Positions 59,146 through 63,169 of a stretch of DNA of 63,169 nucleotides are shown here, piece by piece. Origin of the DNA: Nitrobacter winogradskyi (GTDB lineage: Bacteria; Pseudomonadota; Alphaproteobacteria; Rhizobiales; Xanthobacteraceae); assembly GCF_006539545.1 (NCBI RefSeq), contig NZ_BJNF01000006.1, positions 1-63,169 of the forward strand, in the 5' to 3' direction. Numbering within the stretch: position 1 is the stretch's first letter; every line of letters begins with the position of its first letter. A program made the translations under genes and the position numbers. The notes beneath the pieces are model-generated. The model had not been told where the DNA came from, did not search any database, and saw only the letters and a list, made by a program, of their open reading frames with translations.

Positions 59146-60081
59146 ATGCGTGATGATGATTTTCGCCGGAGCGACAACATCGACGACCGTCGCGGGGAAG
59201 GCGGTTTCGGAGGCGGCGGTGGCGGTGGTTTCGGTTTTCCGAGAGGGCGCGGTGGTCTCGGCATCGGCACCATTCTCATACTCGGCATTGTCGGCTATGC
59301 CTTCGGCATCGATCCCCGCCTTTTGATCGGCGGTGCGGAAATCCTGACCGGCGGCGGCCAGGCGCCGAGCTATCAGACGGACGGCCGCGGCTCGCAGGGC
59401 AAGCCCGGCGCGCCGACCGACGAGATGGGCAGCATGATCTCTGGCGTGCTGGGCGAGATCGACGATCGTTGGGATGAAATCTTTCAGGCCAGCGGGCAGC
59501 GTTATTCGGGACCCCGTATCGTGCTGTTCCGCAACGCCACGAACGGCGGCCGCTGCGGCATGGCGCAGTCCGCGATGGGGCCGTTCTATTGCCCGCCGGA
59601 CAAGCAGATCTTCCTCGACACCGAGTTCTTCAAGCAGGTGGAAACGCGCTTCCGGGGCTGCTCGGGCAGCGCTTGCCGGTTTACCGCTGCCTACATCATC
59701 GCGCACGAGGCCGGTCATCACATCCAGAACCTGCTCGGCATTCTCCCGAAAGTCTCGCGATTGCAGCAGCAGGCCGGTAGCAAGGCGGAGGCGAATGCGT
59801 TGCAGGTCAGGGTCGAGTTGCAGGCGGATTGTCTTTCGGGAGTCTGGGTCAATCGCCAGTCGAAGAAACGTCCGAACTTCCTTGAGCCGGGTGATATCGA
59901 GGCCGCGCTGACCACGGCATCGGCGATCGGTGACGATACGCTGCAACGCAAGTCGACGGGCCGTGTGGTGCCGGATTCGTTCACGCATGGCTCGGCCGCG
60001 CAGCGCAAGCGCTGGTTCATGACCGGTTACCAGCAGGGCACCGTGCAGGCCTGCAATACCTTCGCGACGGATGATCTGTGA
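59146..60081 (+). CDS. YpfJ-like neutral zinc metallopeptidase
   Basis: A 311-residue membrane-anchored putative metallopeptidase. The N-terminus is charged (MRDDDFRRSDNIDD), followed by a Gly-rich linker and one hydrophobic helix (GLGIGTILILGIVGYAFGI). The catalytic domain carries the zinc motif IIAHEAGHHIQNLLGI, with ELQADCLSGVW as the likely third ligand region, and Cys pairs that suggest an extracytoplasmic location. The start at 59146 has GAGGA; an earlier ATG would add 11 residues. Function unknown. moaB follows 13 bp downstream. Confidence 0.9.
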   Translation: MRDDDFRRSDNIDDRRGEGGFGGGGGGGFGFPRGRGGLGIGTILILGIVGYAFGIDPRLLIGGAEILTGGGQAPSYQTDGRGSQGKPGAPTDEMGSMISGVLGEIDDRWDEIFQASGQRYSGPRIVLFRNATNGGRCGMAQSAMGPFYCPPDKQIFLDTEFFKQVETRFRGCSGSACRFTAAYIIAHEAGHHIQNLLGILPKVSRLQQQAGSKAEANALQVRVELQADCLSGVWVNRQSKKRPNFLEPGDIEAALTTASAIGDDTLQRKSTGRVVPDSFTHGSAAQRKRWFMTGYQQGTVQACNTFATDDL

Positions 60082-60094
60082 GTGAGAAGTCGCC

Positions 60095-60658
60095 ATGCCG
60101 TCCATCGACGAGACAAAACCGTTCGTCCCTCTTAACATCGCGGTGCTGACCGTTTCCGACACGCGATCGCTTGAGGAGGACAAGTCGGGCGCGACGCTGG
60201 CCGAGCGGCTCACCGCCGCCGGTCACAAGCTGGGCGCGCGCGAGATCGTTACCGACGATGTTGAAGCGATCCGCACGTTGATCAAGGAATGGATCGCCGA
60301 CCCCGGCATCGACGTCATCATCACCACCGGCGGCACCGGCTTCACGGGACGCGACGTCACCCCCGAGGCCGTCGAGCCGCTGTTCGACAAGCGGATGGAC
60401 GGCTTCTCGATTGCTTTCCACATGCTGAGCCACGCCAGGATAGGCACCTCGGCGATCCAGAGCCGCGCGACCGCCGGAACCGCGGGTTCCACTTTCGTCT
60501 TCTGCCTGCCGGGTTCGCCAGGCGCTTGCCGGGACGGCTGGGACGGTATCCTCTCGCACCAGCTTGATTACCGCACTCGCCCCTGCAACTTCGTCGAGAT
60601 CATGCCACGGCTGGACGAACATCTTCGCCGGCCGAAGACGAGGGGAGCGTCGGCCTGA
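60095..60658 (+). CDS. moaB: Molybdenum cofactor biosynthesis protein B
   Basis: MoaB/MogA-type protein acting in adenylylation of molybdopterin. The 187-residue sequence shows IAVLTVSDTRSLEEDKSG, the central TTGGTGFTGRDVTPEAV and a C-terminal LPGSPGACRDGWDGIL, all diagnostic. Length is normal. It starts 13 bp after the YpfJ-like protease gene and may share its transcript, although no functional link is known. Confidence 0.95.
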   Translation: MPSIDETKPFVPLNIAVLTVSDTRSLEEDKSGATLAERLTAAGHKLGAREIVTDDVEAIRTLIKEWIADPGIDVIITTGGTGFTGRDVTPEAVEPLFDKRMDGFSIAFHMLSHARIGTSAIQSRATAGTAGSTFVFCLPGSPGACRDGWDGILSHQLDYRTRPCNFVEIMPRLDEHLRRPKTRGASA

Positions 60659-60724
60659 GCCGCACGGTCGGAAAGGCCTGAAATATGTTCTTGCTTTGTT
60701 CTTTGTGGCTGCTATTGTCTCGCC

Positions 60725-61885
60725 ATGAGCAGAGCCTCGTCTGTCACCCGCAGAAACCCGACCGTCACGCCGCCTCCCGCATCGGCGCTCGCGTCGTCCT
60801 TTACCGAGCTTGAGGTCACGATCGATCGCGAGCGGCGGAGGGGGCGCGGCGCGCAATCCAATGTCAGCGGCCGATTCGAGGCGGAAGCGCGAACCGCGTT
60901 CGACGATGGCTGGCAAAGCCTCGACGATCTGCCGCCGTTCAAAACTACGGTCGCTGTCGACACCGCGCGGAAAGTCATCACCCGCAACGACTCGCCCGAC
61001 ATCGGTTTCGACCGCTCGATCAACCCTTACCGGGGCTGCGAGCACGGCTGCGTCTACTGTTTCGCAAGGCCGACCCATGCCTATCTCGGCCTTTCGCCGG
61101 GGCTGGATTTCGAATCGAAGCTGTTCGCGAAGCCGGACGCGCCGGCCTTGCTGGAGAAGGAACTGGCTGCCGAGGGCTACGAGCCCAAGATGATCGCGAT
61201 CGGGACCAACACCGATCCCTATCAGCCGATCGAGCGCGGCAGCGGGATCATGCGCGGCATCCTCGAAGTGCTGGAGCGTGCGTCGCATCCGGTCGGCATC
61301 GTCACGAAATCGGCGTTGGTGACACGCGACATCGATATCCTGGCGCGAATGGCGAAGCGCAATCTCGCCAAGGTGGCGATTTCCGTGACATCGCTCGATG
61401 CCCGGCTCGCGCGCTCGATGGAGCCGCGGGCGTCAACGCCAATGCGGCGGCTGGAGGCATTACGCAAGCTGTCGGAAGCAGGCATTCCGACCACGGTGAT
61501 GGTGGCTCCCGTGATCCCGGCGCTGAATGACAGCGAGATCGAGCGGATTCTCGATGCGGCTGCCCATGCCGGCGTCAGGGAAGCCAACTATGTGCTGCTG
61601 CGCCTGCCGCTGGAAGTGCGCGATCTGTTCCGCGAATGGCTCATGGCGAGCTATCCGGATCGCTACCGTCATGTGTTCGCGATGATCCGCGATATGCGCA
61701 ACGGCCGTGATTACGATTCACAATGGGGCACGCGGATGAAGGGCGCGGGACCGATCGCATGGATGATCGGCCGCCGCTTCGAGATCGCCTGCGAGAGGTT
61801 GGGGCTCAACAGGAAGCGCTCGAAGCTGACGACGGACCATTTCGCCAGACCGAAACGCAGCGGGCAGCAGTTGAGCCTGTTCTGA
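60725..61885 (+). CDS. PA0069-type radical SAM protein
   Basis: A 386-residue radical SAM protein related to the spore photoproduct lyase group. The iron-sulfur motif is C-x3-C-x2-C in NPYRGCEHGCVYCFARPTH; later segments are AIGTNTDPYQPIERG and GIVTKSALVTRDIDIL. A basic Arg-rich N-terminus (RERRRGRGAQSNVSGRF) precedes it. Members of this family are of unknown function, possibly nucleic-acid repair. It stands alone between moaB and the convergent SMR gene. Confidence 0.9.
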   Translation: MSRASSVTRRNPTVTPPPASALASSFTELEVTIDRERRRGRGAQSNVSGRFEAEARTAFDDGWQSLDDLPPFKTTVAVDTARKVITRNDSPDIGFDRSINPYRGCEHGCVYCFARPTHAYLGLSPGLDFESKLFAKPDAPALLEKELAAEGYEPKMIAIGTNTDPYQPIERGSGIMRGILEVLERASHPVGIVTKSALVTRDIDILARMAKRNLAKVAISVTSLDARLARSMEPRASTPMRRLEALRKLSEAGIPTTVMVAPVIPALNDSEIERILDAAAHAGVREANYVLLRLPLEVRDLFREWLMASYPDRYRHVFAMIRDMRNGRDYDSQWGTRMKGAGPIAWMIGRRFEIACERLGLNRKRSKLTTDHFARPKRSGQQLSLF

Positions 61886-61936
61886 CGGTTTCAGGGCGGG
61901 AAGCGAACGCGGAATCTCGTCAGAAGAAAACGATCG

Positions 61937-62266
61937 TCAATGCGAGACGCTGGTGGTCAGGTTGAGACCGACCGCGCCAATCACGATCAAGCTGATAAAC
62001 AGTATCTGGATCATGCTGGGCGACTGGCGCAGGAATATGGCGCCGATCAGCGAGATCAGCACCACGCCGGCCCCGGACCAAATGGCATAGGCGACGCCGA
62101 CCGGAATGCGGGTTAGAACCTGTGATAGCGCCCAGAAGCAGCCGGCGAAGATCGCCAGCGCGGCGACGCCGTAGACCGGTTTGCTGAAGCCTTCGGATTT
62201 AGTGAGCAGCGTTGTGGCGGTGACTTCGGCGACGATGCTGATGGCAAGAAGTCCCCAGGCGTTCAT
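61937..62266 (-). CDS. Small multidrug resistance (SMR) efflux protein
   Basis: A 109-residue four-helix membrane pump of the EmrE/Qac type. It starts MNAWGLLAISIVAEVTATTL, carrying the essential membrane Glu14, and has VGVAYAIWSGAGVVLISLIG, a signature of drug-type and not guanidine-type SMR proteins. The last helix is ILFISLIVIGAVGLNL. Such pumps work as dimers; only one gene is present here. A longer upstream frame overlaps rnhB and is not coding. No guanidine riboswitch was recognised upstream. Confidence 0.92.
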   Translation of the reverse strand: MNAWGLLAISIVAEVTATTLLTKSEGFSKPVYGVAALAIFAGCFWALSQVLTRIPVGVAYAIWSGAGVVLISLIGAIFLRQSPSMIQILFISLIVIGAVGLNLTTSVSH

Positions 62267-62412
62267 GGCTGTTCTCTTGTGATGTTCGATGTTGCGGAGT
62301 GCCTCACGAATAGCTGCCGGGCACGACAATCCGATGCAGGACGGAAGCGAATTGCGGGAATAATCCGTCGTTTGCGGTTGCGCCGCCGGGCGGTCCACCG
62401 CACCATCACGCC

Positions 62413-63147
62413 ATGATTCGTGCAACGCCCCCGAGGCGTCGTCTGAAGGCAGGGACGATCGACGTCGCGCCGAGCTTCCGGCGTGAGCGTGACCTGATGG
62501 AGCGTGGCGTCTGGCCGGTTGCGGGGTGCGACGAGGTCGGGCGCGGGCCATTGGCGGGGCCGGTGGTCGCCGCCGCGGTCGTGCTGGATCCGAACCGTAT
62601 TCCCAAAGGCATCGACGATTCCAAGCGACTGACCGCCGCGCGCCGCGAGGAGCTGTTCGAGGAGATCGTGGCGACCGCATCTTTCGCGGTGGCCTGCGCG
62701 TCGATCGAGCGGATCGACCGCGACAATATCCTGCGCGCATCATTGTGGGCGCTCGCGCGTGCTGTCTGTGCTTTGCCGGATGCTCCGAAGCACGTTTTCG
62801 TCGACGGGCGCGACAGAATCGAGATCGCTTGCGCGTGCGAGCCGGTGATCGGCGGCGACGGCCTCGTGCTGTCGATCGCCGCCGCCTCGATCGTCGCCAA
62901 GGTCACGCGCGACCGGCTGATGTGCAAGCTGGCGCGGGATTGCCCCGGCTACGGCTTCGAGACACACAAGGGCTACGGGGTCCCCGGCCATCTCGAAGCG
63001 CTCGGCCGTCTTGGGCCAAGCCCTCATCATCGCAGTTTCTTCGCGCCGGTTGTCGCCGCGCGCGAACGTCACCGCGCGCTGCTCGCCGGAGAAAGCGCCT
63101 CCACCAGTGAAACGTCGGCCACGGTAGCGGTCGAGGCCGTCATCTGA
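62413..63147 (+). CDS. rnhB: Ribonuclease HII
   Basis: Cleaves RNA in RNA-DNA hybrids and at single ribonucleotides. The active-site carboxylates are Asp40 and Glu41 in [20 protein letters not shown], the Asp in [10 protein letters not shown], and the Asp in [36 protein letters not shown] is the conserved substrate-contact loop. The 244-residue protein has a basic 30-residue N-terminal tail and a variable Ser/Thr-rich C-terminal tail. Divergent from the SMR gene. Confidence 0.96.
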   Translation: MIRATPPRRRLKAGTIDVAPSFRRERDLMERGVWPVAGCDEVGRGPLAGPVVAAAVVLDPNRIPKGIDDSKRLTAARREELFEEIVATASFAVACASIERIDRDNILRASLWALARAVCALPDAPKHVFVDGRDRIEIACACEPVIGGDGLVLSIAAASIVAKVTRDRLMCKLARDCPGYGFETHKGYGVPGHLEALGRLGPSPHHRSFFAPVVAARERHRALLAGESASTSETSATVAVEAVI

Positions 63148-63150
63148 CCA

Positions 63151-63169
63151 TAGCGTTTTCGAGCGAAGT
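63151..63169 (+). repeat. Dispersed intergenic repeat, family A, copy 6 (cut by window end)
   Basis: TAGCGTTTTCGAGCGAAGT, identical to the first 18 bases of copy 2, starts 4 bp after the rnhB stop and runs off the window. Confidence 0.85.

Noticed and set aside
58692-59153. 153-codon plus-strand frame upstream of the YpfJ-like protease
   Set aside because: It runs through the 18-bp tandem repeat and an inverted family A repeat and has no protein-like composition.
62267-62412. Guanidine riboswitch upstream of the SMR gene
   Set aside because: No ACGR-loop hairpin pair or ykkC-like core was found, and the pump sequence is of the drug-export type.

Overview
This window looks like chromosome from an alphaproteobacterium of the Bradyrhizobium / Rhodopseudomonas / Nitrobacter group (Nitrobacteraceae). 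The evidence is a single-polypeptide cytochrome b/c1 (FbcH) behind a Rieske protein, a fused TrpE(G) behind an attenuator, a fused transaldolase/glucose-6-phosphate isomerase, a CcrM methyltransferase with GANTC sites at its start, GC-rich coding with long antisense shadow frames, and two families of dispersed palindromic intergenic repeats. The genus cannot be fixed from the sequence alone.

Layout. 1-6.9 kb (minus) carries sugar-phosphate metabolism: tal-pgi, gnd, zwf, pgl and gntK, the last four overlapping by 1-4 nt. 7.2-8.2 kb (plus) has small genes including a thiol glutathione peroxidase coupled to a DUF3297 gene. 8.3-19.0 kb (minus) is the most unusual part: four overlapping genes for exported proteins, namely a 2325-residue multicopper oxidase, a beta-propeller-like protein, a SCO1/SenC copper chaperone, and a cytochrome c joined to a periplasmic-binding-protein-like domain. 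A metzincin-type zinc protease is divergent from it. 21.2-26.9 kb holds a DUF486 gene broken by one amber codon, a metallophosphoesterase, a NUDIX and a GNAT gene, and a zinc-uptake module (DUF2946 and a His-rich TonB receptor) behind a perfect Zur-like palindrome. 27.1-33.9 kb (minus) is a moxR / DUF58 / DUF4159 / membrane-protein operon. 34.2-37.0 kb (plus) is a coupled DUF1285 / CoA-NUDIX / DUF6111 / cca set. 37.0-39.5 kb (minus) is trmL, queE, queD, hemF. 39.7-42.3 kb is the cytochrome bc1 operon. 43.3-46.4 kb has trpL-trpE(G) and apt. 46.4-63.1 kb is mostly housekeeping: an M48 protease with LemA, DUF454, an Rsm22-like methyltransferase, SMC, a DsbA-like protein, a DciA-like protein, mutY, GST, ccrM, a YpfJ-like protease, moaB, a radical SAM protein, an SMR pump and rnhB.

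How the genes fit together. The giant oxidase operon makes sense as one periplasmic or extracellular redox system: SCO1 would help load copper, the oxidase would oxidise a substrate, possibly a metal such as Mn(II), and the cytochrome c fusion would pass on electrons or sense a ligand. The size of the oxidase, its permuted copper ligands and the SCO1 neighbour recall manganese-oxidising MCOs, but the substrate is inference. The bc1 complex next to hemF and the zinc-uptake module are conventional. No rRNA, tRNA, CRISPR array, prophage or insertion sequence was recognised.
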